Assembly: GCF_010731895.1 (NCBI RefSeq)
Contig: NZ_AP022596.1
Coordinates: 4,588,001-4,652,000, forward strand
DNA: 64,000 nt
Direction of reading: 5' to 3'
Source: Mycolicibacterium helvum
GTDB lineage: Bacteria; Actinomycetota; Actinomycetes; Mycobacteriales; Mycobacteriaceae
The notes beneath the pieces are model-generated. The model was not told the DNA's origin, did not search any database, and saw only the letters and a list, made by a program, of their open reading frames with translations. This document shows positions 1 through 11,039 of this stretch, piece by piece. The position numbers and the translations under genes were made by a program. Position 1 is the stretch's first letter; each line of letters opens with the position of its first letter.

Positions 1-5
1 CTCCG

Positions 6-422
6 CTACGAGGTTGTCAGCAGCGGATTGCGTTGCAGGATCGGCAGTTGAAAGAGATGCTCGGTTTCCGCGTCGTCGCCATTCTCATGCAAGCCCAGTG
101 TGTACACACCAGCCGACTCCACGCGGATCGGCAAGTACTGGGCAAAGACGCGGAACTTGACCGGCACCGGCGGATTGTCGTGCCAATGCCAACTGAACTC
201 CAACGTACCCACCCGCTGCCCGTCGGGCGACGTGGCGGTGATGAACAGGCGGGGGTCGTAATCGCCGCCACCCGGTGCGGACACCGCCACAACGATCGGC
301 ACGGTGATCTGGGCAGGCAGCGTGTCGGTGAAACAACGCGTCATCGGAAACCCGGTGACGCTGACGCCACCGGCCTCCTCCTCGGATGTGCTCAAAGTCG
401 GTGCGAAAGCAACAACTCGCAT
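6..422 (-). CDS. Small hypothetical protein, DUF6941-like
   Basis: A 138-residue soluble protein with no signal peptide or membrane segment. The opening hydrophobic strand (MRVVAFAPTLS) and an interior with 'LEFSWHW' resemble DUF6941-type bacterial proteins of unknown function; this is a weak impression from reading, not a search. The frame is open further upstream to a GTG at 479, but the ATG at 422 has a purine-rich GGAAGG about six bases ahead, so I prefer it. It is read away from the giant PGRS gene on the same strand, behind that gene's apparent terminator, so it is probably transcribed separately. No function is proposed. Confidence 0.6.
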   Translation of the reverse strand: MRVVAFAPTLSTSEEEAGGVSVTGFPMTRCFTDTLPAQITVPIVVAVSAPGGGDYDPRLFITATSPDGQRVGTLEFSWHWHDNPPVPVKFRVFAQYLPIRVESAGVYTLGLHENGDDAETEHLFQLPILQRNPLLTTS

Positions 423-556
423 GGTGGCCTTCCAAGTGCTGGTTGGGGTTTGGGTCGAAATTTTGACGTGCGGCGCCACAGGCGCTCACCGAGCAAACGA
501 GCGATATATCTCCGCGGGGCGGTTTGGATACCACACGTCGGCAGTTAAGGGTGCCT

Positions 557-593
557 CCGTACCCGCCGGTACGTGCCGCACCGGCGGGTACGG
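557..593 (-). terminator. Perfect 14-bp hairpin behind the PGRS gene
   Basis: Positions 557-570 (CCGTACCCGCCGGT) and 580-593 are exact reverse complements with a nine-base loop. The structure starts four bases past the stop codon of the giant minus-strand gene. There is no clear T tract, which is common for mycobacterial intrinsic terminators. It probably insulates the PGRS gene from the small gene downstream. Confidence 0.75.
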
Positions 594-596
594 CGG

Positions 597-3500
597 TTAC
601 GGATAAAGCACCTCACCGTCAGCCCCGTCAGCACCTGGAACACCGTCACTTGCGCCGCCGAGCCCACCGCTACCACCCGCAACTGGGAAGTTGAAGTTTC
701 CGAGGACGATGGCGTCCCCGCCATCTCCGCCGTTGCCGCCTGCGCTGCCACCGTAACCACCGGCACCACCGGCACCACCAATGATCGAGACGCTGTCGAC
801 TTCAGCGCTTCCCACGCCACCGTTGCCGCCGTTGCCACCAACCCCGGTCGCCGATGAACCACCGTGTCCGCCATTACCCCCGAAGCCATCCGAGCCGCCG
901 AACGTGGTGCTGATTCCGTCGCCGCCGTCGCCGCCATTCCCACCATTGCCACTGGTCAGGCCGGCGCCGCCGGCACCGCCAGCGCCACCGTTGCCGCCGA
1001 CCGCAGGCGACGGGCCACTGTTCGTGACGCTGAGGCCCTTGCCACCGTTGCCGCCGTTGCCACCGTTACCGGTCTGCCCGTCGGCGCCATCGACGCCCGC
1101 TCCACCGCCGACGCCGCCGGTGCCCGATGCACCGCCGGTTCCGCCCGTGCCGCCGGTTCCGCCCGCACCACCCTCACCGCCGTTGCTGCCGTCGAGAACT
1201 ACGCCGGTCCCGTCGGCGCCGTTGCCGCCGGTTCCGCCCGTGCCGCCGGTTCCGCCGGTTCCGCCGGTTCCGCCCGTTCCGTTGATTCCACCGACGCCCG
1301 CGTTGCCGCCGGCACCACCGCTGCCGCCGGTACCGCCGGCGAGACCAGCGCCACCGGCACCACCGTCGATGGCCGGGTCGAATGAGTTGGTGCCATTGGT
1401 ACCGGCTTTGCCTTCGCCGCCGTTGCCGCCTGCGCCCCCGTTGCCGCCGTTGGCGCCTGCGCCGCCGGCGTTACCGCCCGCACCGCCGTTGCCGCCGTTG
1501 GAGCCGGCCGACGTCAGGGAGTAGCCGTTGCCGCCGTTGCCGCCGTTGCCAGCGACGGTGCCGTCGGTTCCGGCCGTGCCATTGCTGCCGGCCGTGCCGC
1601 CGCTGCCGCCCGCTCCTGCCGCGCCGCCGGTGCCTGCGCCACCGCCTAGGCCGACACCGCCGCCGTTTCCGCCCGCGCCGCCATCAAGTGCGGACTCGTC
1701 GCCGTCGGAGCCGTTTCCACCGTTGCCGCCGTTACCACCGTCAGCCCCATTGCCGCCGGCGCCGCCGTTGCCGTTGACGCCACCTACGCCGCCGTTTCCG
1801 CCCGCGCCGCCGTTTCCGCCTGCGCCACCGGCCTGACCGGCCTGGCCGTCTTCACCGTTGCCGCCGAACCCAGTGCCGTTGGCACCGTCGCTGCCGTTGG
1901 CACCGGCAGTGGTCGCGGTACCACCGTTTCCACCGTTACCGCCGTTGGCGCCTGCGCCGCCGGCGTTACCGCCCGCGCCGCCGTTGCCGGCGTTGGTACC
2001 TGCGGTGGTGGGCGAGTAGCCGTTGCCACCGTTGCCGCCATTACCGACGGTGGTGCCGTTGGTCCCGGCCGTACCGTTGGCGCCGGCCGTACCGCCGGTT
2101 CCGCCGGTGCCCGCTGCTCCGCCGGTACCCGCGGCGCCGCCGGTGCCGAGGCTGCCGCCGTTACCGCCCGCACCGCCGTTGGGTGCACTCGCGTCGCCGT
2201 CGGCGCCGTTGCCGCCGTCAGCTGCGTTGCCGCCGGCGCCGCTGGCCCCGGCCGCACCGCCATTGCCGTTGATCCCGTTGGCTCCGCCGTTGCCGCCGGC
2301 GCCACCGTTGCCGGCTGCGCCGCCGGCTGCGCCACTGCCGCCGTTAGCGCCGCTGGCGCCGGCTGTCGCACCGTCAATGCCCGCGGCGCCGTTGCCGCCG
2401 GCCCCGCCCGCGCCGCCGGCGCCGCCGTTACCGCCGTTACCGTTGGCGGACAGCGCCGAACCGCCGGCTCCGCCTGCACCGCCAAGACCACCAGCGGTGC
2501 CATTGGCGTTGACCGCACCCAGCACTACTGCCGGCGCGACGTAGTTGTTGGCGACATAGACGTTGCCGTTGGAGTCAGTCGCGAGCGATTCGGGATATTG
2601 CACGAGACTATTGACCACGCCGGTGACGGTGTTCGTGCTCAGATCGATGACCGTGACTCCGCTGCCGAAGAAGCTCGCCGCGTAGAGCGTTGACCCATCG
2701 GGAGACAGCGCCAGCGATCGTGGGGACGACACTCCGGTGATGGTGCCGATGCGGGTATTGGTCGCGGTGTCGACAATCCCGACCGATTCACCGTCGGCAT
2801 CGCTGACATAGAGCGTCGAACCATCAGAGCTCAGGGCCAGGCCCCACGGGTGATTGAACGCGCCCGAGATAGCGCCGACTTGCAGGGTGGTGGTATCGAT
2901 CACCGATACCGTGGTGCCCCAGCCGTTGGTGACGTAGAGCTTGCTGCCGTCGCTGCTGGCGATCAGTTCGCGGGGGTGGTTGAAACCGCTGATCGTGGTC
3001 GCATCCCCGCTTGCCGGATTGACCAACGACACTGAACCGGTGTTCTCGTCGCTGACGTAGACCGTTGAGCCGTCGGGGCTGACGCTGATGAACGTCGGAG
3101 AACCCAGTCCGGTGATCTGTTTGGTGATGGTGTTCGTTGTCGCGTCGATAACTACGACACTGCCCGCGCCGGAGTTCGTGACATAAATGGTGGTGCCGTC
3201 GGGGCTGACCGCAACGCTGTGCGGGCTCTGCAGCCCCTTGATGACGCCAATGGTGGCGTTGGTTCTCGTATCGACCACGACCACCGTGCCGTTGGCTTGA
3301 TCGACGATATATGCGGTGTGGTTACGGGCGCTGGTCGCGACGCCGGTGCCATTGGCGATGCCCGGAATGCTGGCCACTGGGCCGAAGCTCCCGTCGGAGC
3401 TGGAACTTGACCCCGGCGCGCCGTTCCCGGCGGCCCCGCCGTTGCCGCCGTTGCCGCCGTTGCCGGCCAAGGCGCCGCCCGCGCCGCCGACCCCGCCGGC

Positions 3501-6500
3501 CCCGCCGGCGCCACCTGCAGTGAGCGAACCGCCGGGCCCGCCAGCGCCGCCGTTGCCGCCGTTGCCGCCATTGCCGTAGGCCCCGCCGGCACCGCCGGCC
3601 CCGCCGGCCCCGCCGGCGATGCCGACCAGTACCGTGTCGAAACCGTCGCCGCCATTACCGCCGTTGCCCGCGACTGTCGACGCGGTCCCGGCAGCGCCGG
3701 ACTGGCCGGCCGTACCTCCGGTTCCGCCGGTACCTGCCGCACCGCCGCCACCGCCAACGCCACCAGCTCCCGGATTACCGCCGGCGCCGCCGGCGCCGCC
3801 GTCAGGTGTGCTCGCGTCGCCGTCGGCACCGTCGCCGCCGTTTCCGGGGTTGCCGCCGGCGCCGCCGGCGCCACCAGCACCGCCGCTGCCGTTGACACCT
3901 TGCGCTCCGCCGTTGCCGCCGTTGCCGCCGTTCCCGGCAGCACCGCCAGCACCGCCGTTGCCGCCGGCAGTGCCACTCGCGCCGGCTGCGGTCGCGTTGA
4001 CGCCGTTCGCGCCGTTGCCGCCGGCGCCGCCGTTGCCGCCGGCTCCACCCTCGCCACCGTTTCCGCTGTTGCTCGGTGCGGCTCCGCCTGCGCCGCCATG
4101 CCCGCCCGCACCGCCTGAAGTGGCGTTGGCGGTGTCGTTGGAGATGTAGCTGACGTTCTCGTAGTAGTTGGCTGTGTAGATCACCCCGGTGACGGGATTG
4201 ACGGCGATGTCCACCGGGAAGTCACCGATGTCCAGCATTTGGACGACGGTGTTGGTTGCGGTGTCGATCAGGGCCACCGTTTCGTCGTCGTAGTTGGCGA
4301 CGTAGGCGTAGTGGCCGTCGGCGGACACCGCGATTCCCCAGGGATAGTCGAATCCGGAGATAGTCGTCGTCAGCGTGGTTGTCGCGGTGTCGTAGACCTC
4401 CACCGTGCCGTCGTAGTAATTCGTGACGTAGAGGGTGGAACCGTCGGGGCTGATTGCTGTTCCGTACCGGTAACCCGTATTGCTTCCGACGGTGTTGATG
4501 ACCGTGTTGGTTGCGGTATCGACAACGGTCACGGGCGTGTAGTAGCTGGCGATGTAGAGCTTCGATCCATCCGGGCTGACCACCAACCCGTACGGGTAGT
4601 TGGCCGGGATGTCGTCCGTCACTTGATGAGTTGCGACGTCGATGACCGACACGGAGTTGTAGTAGTTGGCCACATACAGCTTGGTCCCGTCGGGGCTGAC
4701 CGCTATGTGATAGGGGCGGTAAAGCCCGCCTCCACTGATCGTGGTCGTGGCGTAGGTGGTGCTGTCGATGGCCGTCACAGTGCTGTCGCTGTAGTTCGTC
4801 ACGTAGATCGTGGATCCGTCGGGACTGACGACAATTCCTCGCGGGGAATTACCCACCGGGATGGTGGCCGTGACCGTGTTAGTCGCAACGTCGATCACTT
4901 GAACCGCGTCGCTGTCAGTTGCGGCGACGTAGATAGTCCGCCCGTCCGGTGAGACCGCCAGGCCATAGCCTTCGCTACCCGGCGAACCTGCTTGGCCGGT
5001 GACGTGCAGACCCGGGGTAGCGCTGCCGCTTCCGCCGGTGCCGCCATGGCCGGCAGCGCCGCCATTGCCGCCGTTGCCGGCAATGGTGCCGCCGAGTCCG
5101 CCGGTTCCGCCGTTGCCGCCGGCCCCGCCGGGGGTACTGGCATCGCCAGCACCGCCGTTGCCGCCGGTGCCGCCGTTTCCGCCGTTGCCGTAGCTGCCTG
5201 CGTTGCCGCCGTTGCCGCCGTTGCCGCCGGCTTCACCGCCGCCGTCGGGGCTATAGCCGTTGCCGCCGTTGCCGCCATTGGCGTAGCTGACGGGGGTCGT
5301 GCCCGTAGTGCCATCGGCGCCGGTCGTGCCGCCGGTGCCGCCGGTTCCGGCAGCGCCGCCGCTGCCGCCGGAGCCGCCCGCGGCGGTGCTGCCGCCGTTG
5401 CCGCCGTTTCCGCCGTTGGGTGTGGTGCTGTTGCCGTTGGCGCCATTACCGCCGTCGCCGGCTACGCCGCTCGCGCCGCCGGCACCGCCCTTGCCGCCGC
5501 TGCCATTGGTGCCGTCGGTGCCGCCGTTGCCGCCGGCGCCGCCGCTTCCGCCGGTGCCGCCGGCGCCGGCGTTACCACCGTCGGTGCCGTTTCCGCCTGG
5601 GCTGACTGAGGTGACGCCGTCGCTGCCGTCGCCGCCGCTTCCGCCGGTGCCGCCGGCGCCGCCGGCGCCACCGTTTCCGCCAGCGGCCAGTGCGTCGCCG
5701 CCGGCTCCGCCGGTGCCGGCGGTTCCGCCGGCGCCGCCGTTGCCACCGGGTGTGGTGGCGCTGTAGCCGGTGCCGCCGTTGCCGGCAGCCCCGCCGTTGC
5801 CACCGTTACCGGCAGTGGCGCCGCCGAGTCCGCCTGCGCCGCCGTCGCCGCCGACACCGCCGGGCGTGCTGGTATCGCCGTTGCCACCGGTGCCGCCGGC
5901 ACCACCGTTGCCGCCGTTGCCGTAGCTGCCGGCATTGCCGCCGTTACCGCCGTTGCCGCCGGCTTCGCCGGGGGTGGTGGAGGTGTGGCCGTTACCGCCG
6001 TTACCGCCGTTGCCGCCGCCGGTCGAGGCCGCCCCGGAGATGCCGTCCGCACCGGCGGTTCCGCCGTCGCCACCGCTGCCGGCCGCGCCACCGGAGCCGC
6101 CGGAGCCCGCGGCGGTGTTGCCGCCGTTACCGCCGTTACCGCCGTTGGGCGTGGTGCTGTCGCCGTTGGCGCCATCACCGCCATTGCCGGCTGCGCCGCC
6201 GGCGCCGCCGATGCCGCCGGCTCCGCCGTCGCCGTTGGTGCCGTCGGCGCTGGCGTTGCCGCCTGCGCCGCCTGCGCCGCCGTTGCCGCCGGCGCCGGCG
6301 TTGCCACCGTCGGTGCCGTTTCCGCCTGCAGTGGTGGCATCGGTTCCATCGACACCGGCACCACCGGTGCCGCCAGTGCCACCGGCGCCACCGGTACCCG
6401 CGGTCGCGCCGCTGGCCACTGCGTCGCCGCCGACTCCGCCGGCGCCGCCGTTACCGCCGGTGGTGCCTGATCCGCCGACCGTGGTGGCGGCCAAGCCGGT

Positions 6501-9500
6501 ACCACCCTGGCCGCCCTGTCCGCCGGCACCGCCGTTACCTGAGACAGTGCCGCCGGTACCGCCGGCGCCGCCGCTGCCACCGTTGCCGGCCGGGGTGATG
6601 TTGTCTGCGGCGCCGCCCTTGCCGCCCTTGCCGCCGGTACCGCCGTTGCCGTAGCTGCCGCCCGAGCCGCCTGCCCCGCCGTTGCCGCCGTCGACACCCG
6701 GGATCGTCGAATCCCAACCGGAGCCACCCGTGCCGCCGGTACCCGGTTGCTCCGCGCCATCGGCACCACTGGTGCCGTTGGTGCCCGATGTAGTGCCGTA
6801 TCCGCCGACGCCTCCGTTGCCGCCTCGGCCGGTGGACCCGCCGCCGCCGGCCGATCCGCCTGCGGCACCGTCGGGATGTTGGGCGGTGCCGTCGGCGCCG
6901 TTGCCGCCGTTGCCGCCCTGACCGCCGGCGCCGCCGACGCCGGCATTACCGCCGTTACCGCCGGTGCCGTGGACTGCTGTCCCGCCAGCACCGCCGTTGC
7001 CGCCGTTGCCGGCTGATCCGCCGTTGGTTCCGTTGCCGCCGACGCCGTCGTTAACGGCGAATGTGCCGTCCTCGCCGTCGATTCCGGCGCCGCCGGCGCC
7101 GCCGACGCCACCGGTTCCACCGTTGCCGCCATTACCCGAAATGGCGCCGCCGGCGCCGCCGGCGCCACCGTTGCCGGCGTTCCCGCCGGCGCCCGGTCCG
7201 GTTGTGGAGTTCGCGTTCTGGCCTTGGAAGCCGTTGCCACCGTTGCCGCCATTGCCGCCGTTGCCGACCGAACCGCCGGCGCCACCGGCGCCACCGTTAC
7301 CACCGCGGGTTCCGGCCGGGCCGTCACCGGCTTGGTAGCCGTTGCCGCCGTTGCCGCCATTGCCGCCCGAGGTCACGGTCGTGCCCGCGTTGCCGTTCGT
7401 GCCGGCCTTGCCGTTATGTGCGCCGGTCCCGCCGGCGCCGCCGACGCCACCGCCACCGGCATCGCCCCGGTTGCCGCCGTGGCCACCGTTACCGCCGGTG
7501 GGGGTGGTGGAATTGCCATTGGCGCCGTCACCGCCATTGCCGCCGACTCCGCCATTACCTCCGGTGCCGGCGTTGCCGCCGTTGCCGCCGTTGCCGCGGT
7601 TGGCGAACAGCAGCAGGAGTCGGCCGTCGCCGCCGTTGCCGCCGGCGCCACCGTTTCCGGCCAGCCCGCCGTTGCCGCCGTCGGTGCCGTCTCCGCCCGC
7701 GCCGCCCGCGACCGTGGCATCAGCGCCGTCCTCGCCGGCTGTGCCGTTGCCGCCGTTGCCGCCGTTGCCGCCGACACCGCCGACGCCGCCGCGTCCGATG
7801 ATCCAGCTGCCGGCGCCGCCGTTACCGCCGTTGCCGCCGTTGCCGCCGTTCAGACCGTTGATACCGGTGGAGCCGTCGCCGCCGGCGCCGCCTGAGCCGC
7901 CGGCACCCCACACCGAGAGCAGTCCGGTGTTACCGCCGCGGCCACCCGCTCCGCCGTCATAGGCGCCGGCTGTGGCGTCTCCACCTGCGCCGCCCTTGCC
8001 GCCGGATCCGATCAGCCAGCCGCCGTTTCCGCCGTTTCCGCCGTCGCCGCCGCCGGTGCCGCCGTTTCCGCCGGCGCCACCGGCGCCGCCGCGGCTGCCC
8101 GCGGCCAGCAGGCCGGAACGGCCGCCGTTTCCGCCGCGGCCGCCGGATCCGTTGGTGCTCGCGCCACCGGCTCCGCCCGCGCCGGCCACGGCCAGCAGGG
8201 CGAAGAATCCGGTGAACCCGCCGCTACCGCCTGCGCCGCCGGGGGCGTTCACCGCGGTGGCCGTGCCGCCTGTTCCGCCCTTGCCGCCGTCGCCGAGCAG
8301 CAGTCCGCCGTTGCCGCCGTTGCCGCCAGCGCCGGCGTTGAGGCCGTTGCCGCCGTTACCGCCGGCGCCGCCGGTGGAGTTGAGCGCGAGGATTCCGGCA
8401 GTGCCGCCGGCACCACCAGCGCCGCCGGTGCCGGCAGCACTGGAGCCGCCGTCGCCGGCCTGGCCGGCTTTGCCCAGAAGTGTCATCCACCCGGTGTTGC
8501 CGCCGTGTCCGCCCTGGCCGCCCTGCGCCTCGTTACCCGTTGCGGCGCCACCGTTTCCGCCGACGCCGCTGTTGCCGATCAGCCCGCCACCGAAACCGCC
8601 CGCGCCGCCGTCACCGCCGGCGACCAGGCCTTGGCCGCCGTCACCGCCGGCGCCGCCGCTGCTGGCTAGTGATAGGAGGCCGGCGTGACCGCCGCGGCCG
8701 CCATCACCGCCGGTTCCGGCTGGACTGTTGCCGCCGTTGCCGCCGTTGCCGGCGGTACCCCAGATCGACAGCAGGCCGGTGTTGCCGCCCGCGCCGCCGG
8801 CGCCGCCGATGGCGCCCGACGCAGTCACCTCTCCGCCGGCGCCGCCGTTACCGCCGTTGCCGATGAACACGCCGCCGGCACCACCGCGGCCACCCGCACC
8901 GCCATTGACACCGGCCCCGCCGTTACCGCCGTTGCCGAACCACCCGGCCGAACCGCCGTTGCCGCCGTTGAACCCGTTGCCGCCGTTGCCGAAGAGTCCG
9001 CCGTTGCCGCCCTTGCAGGCCGTCGACCCCGAGCAGGTGGTGGCGTCATAGCTGAACCCGTTGCCGACCAGCAGCCCACCGTTGGGCTGACTGGCCGTGC
9101 CGTTGCCGATGAAGAGCCGGATGAAGTCGTTCACCGCATCGGCGGGGGAGGCATTGGCTCCAGCGGATGCCGGAACGCTGGCCACCGACGGCGTGACAGT
9201 CACGCGCTTAGCCGCCTCGGGAGTGGACGAGCCGGCAACCGGCGCATCCGAAACGGTCTCAGGCTGCGAGGAGTTCGCCCCCGACGCACGTGAACTCGAA
9301 CCCGCCGACGACACCGGATCCGACGGCAAGGCGGCCGCGCCGTCCGAGGACGAGACCGCGCCGCCCGAGGAGGAGCCCGGTTTGGCCGAACTCGCAGAAC
9401 CCGACGGCGAACCCGAAGTCGGTCGCCGCGAGGACCCTTGGCTCGACTTGGTCGAGGAGCGTTGCCCCGCCCCGGATGAACTCGTCGAACCCGCGCCCGA

Positions 9501-9761
9501 TGAGTTGGCTGAGCCGGTCGCGCCCGACGACCCGGTCGTGTCGGCCACTGCCACCGTCGGCACCGCCGCCATCGCGGCCCCGATGCCCAACGCCACGGCC
9601 AGCGCACCGATACGTCCGATGTAGCGTCCGTAGCCCGAGCCGGCGTCAACGGCCCCGTCCGATTGGTCAGGCCTCCGGGGCGTCTCGATCGCTCGTACCG
9701 GCGTCGCTTCGACGCCCAGCTGACGACGATGTCCACCCTGCTGCGACACGACTCGACCCAT
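597..9761 (-). CDS. Giant secreted PGRS-like glycine-rich protein with two embedded YVTN beta-propellers
   Basis: This 3,054-residue protein starts at an ATG preceded by GGGGAGG. Residues 1-50 are polar, 51-67 hydrophobic, and an AVA|D site near residue 73 suggests signal-peptide cleavage. A Ser/Gly/Ala linker follows to about residue 200, then a segment typical of PGRS proteins ('FIRLFIGNG', 'LLVGNGFSY', a Cys pair). Most of the rest is GGNGG/GGAGG repeat. Two non-glycine islands interrupt it, about residues 1595-1875 and 2135-2415, each made of seven 'VSPDG..xYV' units ending in 'VIDTATNT'-like strands: two seven-bladed YVTN/NHL-type propellers. There is no PE or PPE domain at the N-terminus. 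By family knowledge such proteins are exported to the mycobacterial surface; ligand binding by the propellers is inference. It is transcribed alone, with a palindromic site upstream and a hairpin downstream. Confidence 0.9.
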   Translation of the reverse strand: MGRVVSQQGGHRRQLGVEATPVRAIETPRRPDQSDGAVDAGSGYGRYIGRIGALAVALGIGAAMAAVPTVAVADTTGSSGATGSANSSGAGSTSSSGAGQRSSTKSSQGSSRRPTSGSPSGSASSAKPGSSSGGAVSSSDGAAALPSDPVSSAGSSSRASGANSSQPETVSDAPVAGSSTPEAAKRVTVTPSVASVPASAGANASPADAVNDFIRLFIGNGTASQPNGGLLVGNGFSYDATTCSGSTACKGGNGGLFGNGGNGFNGGNGGSAGWFGNGGNGGAGVNGGAGGRGGAGGVFIGNGGNGGAGGEVTASGAIGGAGGAGGNTGLLSIWGTAGNGGNGGNSPAGTGGDGGRGGHAGLLSLASSGGAGGDGGQGLVAGGDGGAGGFGGGLIGNSGVGGNGGAATGNEAQGGQGGHGGNTGWMTLLGKAGQAGDGGSSAAGTGGAGGAGGTAGILALNSTGGAGGNGGNGLNAGAGGNGGNGGLLLGDGGKGGTGGTATAVNAPGGAGGSGGFTGFFALLAVAGAGGAGGASTNGSGGRGGNGGRSGLLAAGSRGGAGGAGGNGGTGGGDGGNGGNGGWLIGSGGKGGAGGDATAGAYDGGAGGRGGNTGLLSVWGAGGSGGAGGDGSTGINGLNGGNGGNGGNGGAGSWIIGRGGVGGVGGNGGNGGNGTAGEDGADATVAGGAGGDGTDGGNGGLAGNGGAGGNGGDGRLLLLFANRGNGGNGGNAGTGGNGGVGGNGGDGANGNSTTPTGGNGGHGGNRGDAGGGGVGGAGGTGAHNGKAGTNGNAGTTVTSGGNGGNGGNGYQAGDGPAGTRGGNGGAGGAGGSVGNGGNGGNGGNGFQGQNANSTTGPGAGGNAGNGGAGGAGGAISGNGGNGGTGGVGGAGGAGIDGEDGTFAVNDGVGGNGTNGGSAGNGGNGGAGGTAVHGTGGNGGNAGVGGAGGQGGNGGNGADGTAQHPDGAAGGSAGGGGSTGRGGNGGVGGYGTTSGTNGTSGADGAEQPGTGGTGGSGWDSTIPGVDGGNGGAGGSGGSYGNGGTGGKGGKGGAADNITPAGNGGSGGAGGTGGTVSGNGGAGGQGGQGGTGLAATTVGGSGTTGGNGGAGGVGGDAVASGATAGTGGAGGTGGTGGAGVDGTDATTAGGNGTDGGNAGAGGNGGAGGAGGNASADGTNGDGGAGGIGGAGGAAGNGGDGANGDSTTPNGGNGGNGGNTAAGSGGSGGAAGSGGDGGTAGADGISGAASTGGGNGGNGGNGHTSTTPGEAGGNGGNGGNAGSYGNGGNGGAGGTGGNGDTSTPGGVGGDGGAGGLGGATAGNGGNGGAAGNGGTGYSATTPGGNGGAGGTAGTGGAGGDALAAGGNGGAGGAGGTGGSGGDGSDGVTSVSPGGNGTDGGNAGAGGTGGSGGAGGNGGTDGTNGSGGKGGAGGASGVAGDGGNGANGNSTTPNGGNGGNGGSTAAGGSGGSGGAAGTGGTGGTTGADGTTGTTPVSYANGGNGGNGYSPDGGGEAGGNGGNGGNAGSYGNGGNGGTGGNGGAGDASTPGGAGGNGGTGGLGGTIAGNGGNGGAAGHGGTGGSGSATPGLHVTGQAGSPGSEGYGLAVSPDGRTIYVAATDSDAVQVIDVATNTVTATIPVGNSPRGIVVSPDGSTIYVTNYSDSTVTAIDSTTYATTTISGGGLYRPYHIAVSPDGTKLYVANYYNSVSVIDVATHQVTDDIPANYPYGLVVSPDGSKLYIASYYTPVTVVDTATNTVINTVGSNTGYRYGTAISPDGSTLYVTNYYDGTVEVYDTATTTLTTTISGFDYPWGIAVSADGHYAYVANYDDETVALIDTATNTVVQMLDIGDFPVDIAVNPVTGVIYTANYYENVSYISNDTANATSGGAGGHGGAGGAAPSNSGNGGEGGAGGNGGAGGNGANGVNATAAGASGTAGGNGGAGGAAGNGGNGGNGGAQGVNGSGGAGGAGGAGGNPGNGGDGADGDASTPDGGAGGAGGNPGAGGVGGGGGAAGTGGTGGTAGQSGAAGTASTVAGNGGNGGDGFDTVLVGIAGGAGGAGGAGGAYGNGGNGGNGGAGGPGGSLTAGGAGGAGGVGGAGGALAGNGGNGGNGGAAGNGAPGSSSSSDGSFGPVASIPGIANGTGVATSARNHTAYIVDQANGTVVVVDTRTNATIGVIKGLQSPHSVAVSPDGTTIYVTNSGAGSVVVIDATTNTITKQITGLGSPTFISVSPDGSTVYVSDENTGSVSLVNPASGDATTISGFNHPRELIASSDGSKLYVTNGWGTTVSVIDTTTLQVGAISGAFNHPWGLALSSDGSTLYVSDADGESVGIVDTATNTRIGTITGVSSPRSLALSPDGSTLYAASFFGSGVTVIDLSTNTVTGVVNSLVQYPESLATDSNGNVYVANNYVAPAVVLGAVNANGTAGGLGGAGGAGGSALSANGNGGNGGAGGAGGAGGNGAAGIDGATAGASGANGGSGAAGGAAGNGGAGGNGGANGINGNGGAAGASGAGGNAADGGNGADGDASAPNGGAGGNGGSLGTGGAAGTGGAAGTGGTGGTAGANGTAGTNGTTVGNGGNGGNGYSPTTAGTNAGNGGAGGNAGGAGANGGNGGNGGTATTAGANGSDGANGTGFGGNGEDGQAGQAGGAGGNGGAGGNGGVGGVNGNGGAGGNGADGGNGGNGGNGSDGDESALDGGAGGNGGGVGLGGGAGTGGAAGAGGSGGTAGSNGTAGTDGTVAGNGGNGGNGYSLTSAGSNGGNGGAGGNAGGAGANGGNGGAGGNGGEGKAGTNGTNSFDPAIDGGAGGAGLAGGTGGSGGAGGNAGVGGINGTGGTGGTGGTGGTGGTGGNGADGTGVVLDGSNGGEGGAGGTGGTGGTGGASGTGGVGGGAGVDGADGQTGNGGNGGNGGKGLSVTNSGPSPAVGGNGGAGGAGGAGLTSGNGGNGGDGGDGISTTFGGSDGFGGNGGHGGSSATGVGGNGGNGGVGSAEVDSVSIIGGAGGAGGYGGSAGGNGGDGGDAIVLGNFNFPVAGGSGGLGGASDGVPGADGADGEVLYP
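2522..3350 (-). repeat. Second seven-bladed YVTN propeller, coding repeat
   Basis: Seven units of about 41 codons, more divergent than the first domain. The first blade lacks the 'SPDG' turn ('[13 protein letters not shown]') and the last is '[13 protein letters not shown]'. The tyrosine pairs of the first propeller are replaced by 'NSGAG', 'DENTG' and 'NGWGT' turns, so this is not a recent duplicate of the first domain. Confidence 0.85.
4139..4974 (-). repeat. First seven-bladed YVTN propeller, coding repeat
   Basis: Seven consecutive units of about 42 codons within the PGRS gene. Each holds a 'GxxVSPDGxxxYVxNY' strand pair and a 'VxVIDxATxTV' strand; the last unit diverges ('[16 protein letters not shown]'). 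Tyrosine-rich turns (NYYD, NYYN, SYYT) are characteristic of this copy. GC content is visibly lower than in the flanking glycine repeat. Confidence 0.85.
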
Positions 9762-9806
9762 AACCGACGACCTCCCCTAACATCGGACGACCCCCACCAG
9801 CCCGCA

Positions 9807-9843
9807 CTCAGAATCGATTGAATGCTCAGTCAATGATTCTGAG
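9807..9843. promoter_or_regulatory. Inverted repeat / TetR-type operator candidate upstream of the PGRS gene
   Basis: The arms 9807-9821 and 9830-9843 are complementary except for one bulged base. The core at 9817-9834 reads ATTGAATGCTCAGTCAAT, matching its own reverse complement at 14 of 18 positions. It lies about 46-82 bases before the ATG of the giant gene. TGAnTG..CAnTCA symmetry is common among TetR-family operators. No regulator gene is adjacent, so the cognate protein is unknown. Confidence 0.45.
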
Positions 9844-10340
9844 ATGTTGCTGGGAGAACCAATTGCGGACAGGACGCTATCGCGGGATCGCGGATTCTGT
9901 CTACCAAAAGCGAAAAATTGCCCAATCCGCGTGATCGGGCTGGAAGGCCCAGCTAATATCCCTGGTTGCTTCGGCCTTGCGCGATTGCCATGACTGCACC
10001 ACCCCGCACCACCCGCCTGCCGCGGCCACGCGTGGAATCCGGATCAGGCTGGCACTGCTCGAGGCCGACTTGCCGATCCCGCGGGGACGGCTGTGCTGGG
10101 CGATCGCGTTGGCATCGCTGTCCATCGGTCCCGCTTGAAGGCGCCGAGGCGTTGACGTCGTTTCGCTGTTCCGGGCGTCAACACTGGTCACAGAAATCGG
10201 GTAGTTCGCTTCGAAAAGCGTTGTTGGGTCGTCATTTTCGGGTTCGCGTAGGTAGTCTGCGCGTTGGCGATGGCGATCACCCTTGCGCCGCGCCCCGGAG
10301 GCGGGCTGGGTCGTAAGCCGGCCTGCAACAGTTGGACGCG
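9844..10340. other. About 500 bp with no recognisable gene
   Basis: Reading frames of about 115-165 codons exist on both strands, but their compositions (Arg/Ser/Thr-rich) look like shadow frames and I recognise no family. A plus-strand stretch near 10036-10130 reads as a short hydrophobic peptide that stops early; it could be a gene remnant. Together with the neighbouring dacB2 pseudogenes this looks like decaying sequence. Confidence 0.4.
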
Positions 10341-10900
10341 TCACTGGCTGTAGTGGCTGAAACCCCAGTCGAGTAGTTGAGCGGCCTGGCCCCACAGATC
10401 ATCGCTGCCGTACATCTGCACCACGATCAACCGGCGTCCGTTGCGCTGCGCCATACCGACGTAGGTCTCCTGGGCCAGGTCGGTGTATCCGCTCTTGCCG
10501 CCGATGAAGCCGGGATAGCTGCGCAACAGGCGGTCCTGATTTTTGATCTCCTTGAACCCCGACCGGCCGGGGAACTGCGCCGAGGGTTGGTGCACGATCT
10601 GCGCAAAAAGCGGGTAGCGCAACGCTTCTCGGTAGATCACCGCCAAGTCATGCGGTGCGGCGATCACCGAGTTCCCAGCACTGCGTGTCGGCCAGTCGCT
10701 GCGTGTTGCCCGCGATCGCCCGGGAACCAAACCGACGCAAGAGCATTCGACGTCGGTGTGCGCCGCGGTCGCACGCACAGCGGTGTTGGGCGCCAACTGG
10801 TCGAGCACGACCATGGCCAGCAGTGCCTTGATGGTGCTGGCCGGCGCGTGCGCGCTGTATTCAGGATCTGGCCGGTGTCGACGGCGATGCGAGCCGCCAC
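10341..10900 (-). pseudogene. Decayed second copy of D-alanyl-D-alanine carboxypeptidase (DacB2-like)
   Basis: The C-terminal 100 codons are well preserved: 'PHDLAVIYREALRYPLF', a KSG triad in 'GGKSGYTD', and 'QAAQLLDWGFSHYSQ' before the stop at 10341. Upstream, 'AHAPASTIKALL' keeps the SxxK motif, but the matching 'DTGQIL' strand is in a different frame, and the SxN segment between them is scrambled and shortened. Each lesion alone would inactivate a penicillin-binding protein. It lies tail to head behind another damaged copy. The family normally trims peptidoglycan pentapeptides outside the membrane. Confidence 0.75.
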
Positions 10901-11039
10901 TGCGCGATGCAGAACCAGGGACGGCAATGGCAACGCGATGAACGCGGGCTGGCGGCCGAGGCGCCAGACGAACGTCGTCGCGGCGCGGCGTGGGCGCACC
11001 GTGGGGTTCGGTCTGAGCGCGGCGATGCGATCGCTCCCA

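Noticed and set aside
781..1524. Proline-rich (PPLPP) and alanine-rich open frames on the plus strand, and long minus-strand frames such as 5462-7360
   Set aside because: They are antisense or shifted readings of GGN codons, which yield long stop-free Pro, Ala or Arg strings in such GC-rich DNA. Similar frames occur throughout the gene.
600..9100. CRISPR-like or satellite repeats in the GC-rich region
   Set aside because: The repeated GCCGCCG/CCGTTGCC units are short, irregular and in frame with glycine codons of one long gene. There are no constant repeats separated by unique spacers.
9901..10395. Minus-strand frame of 164 codons and the opposing 116-codon frame near 9966-10316
   Set aside because: Basic, low-information sequences with no ribosome-binding site; the first overlaps the end of the dacB2 pseudogene. 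No family is recognisable.
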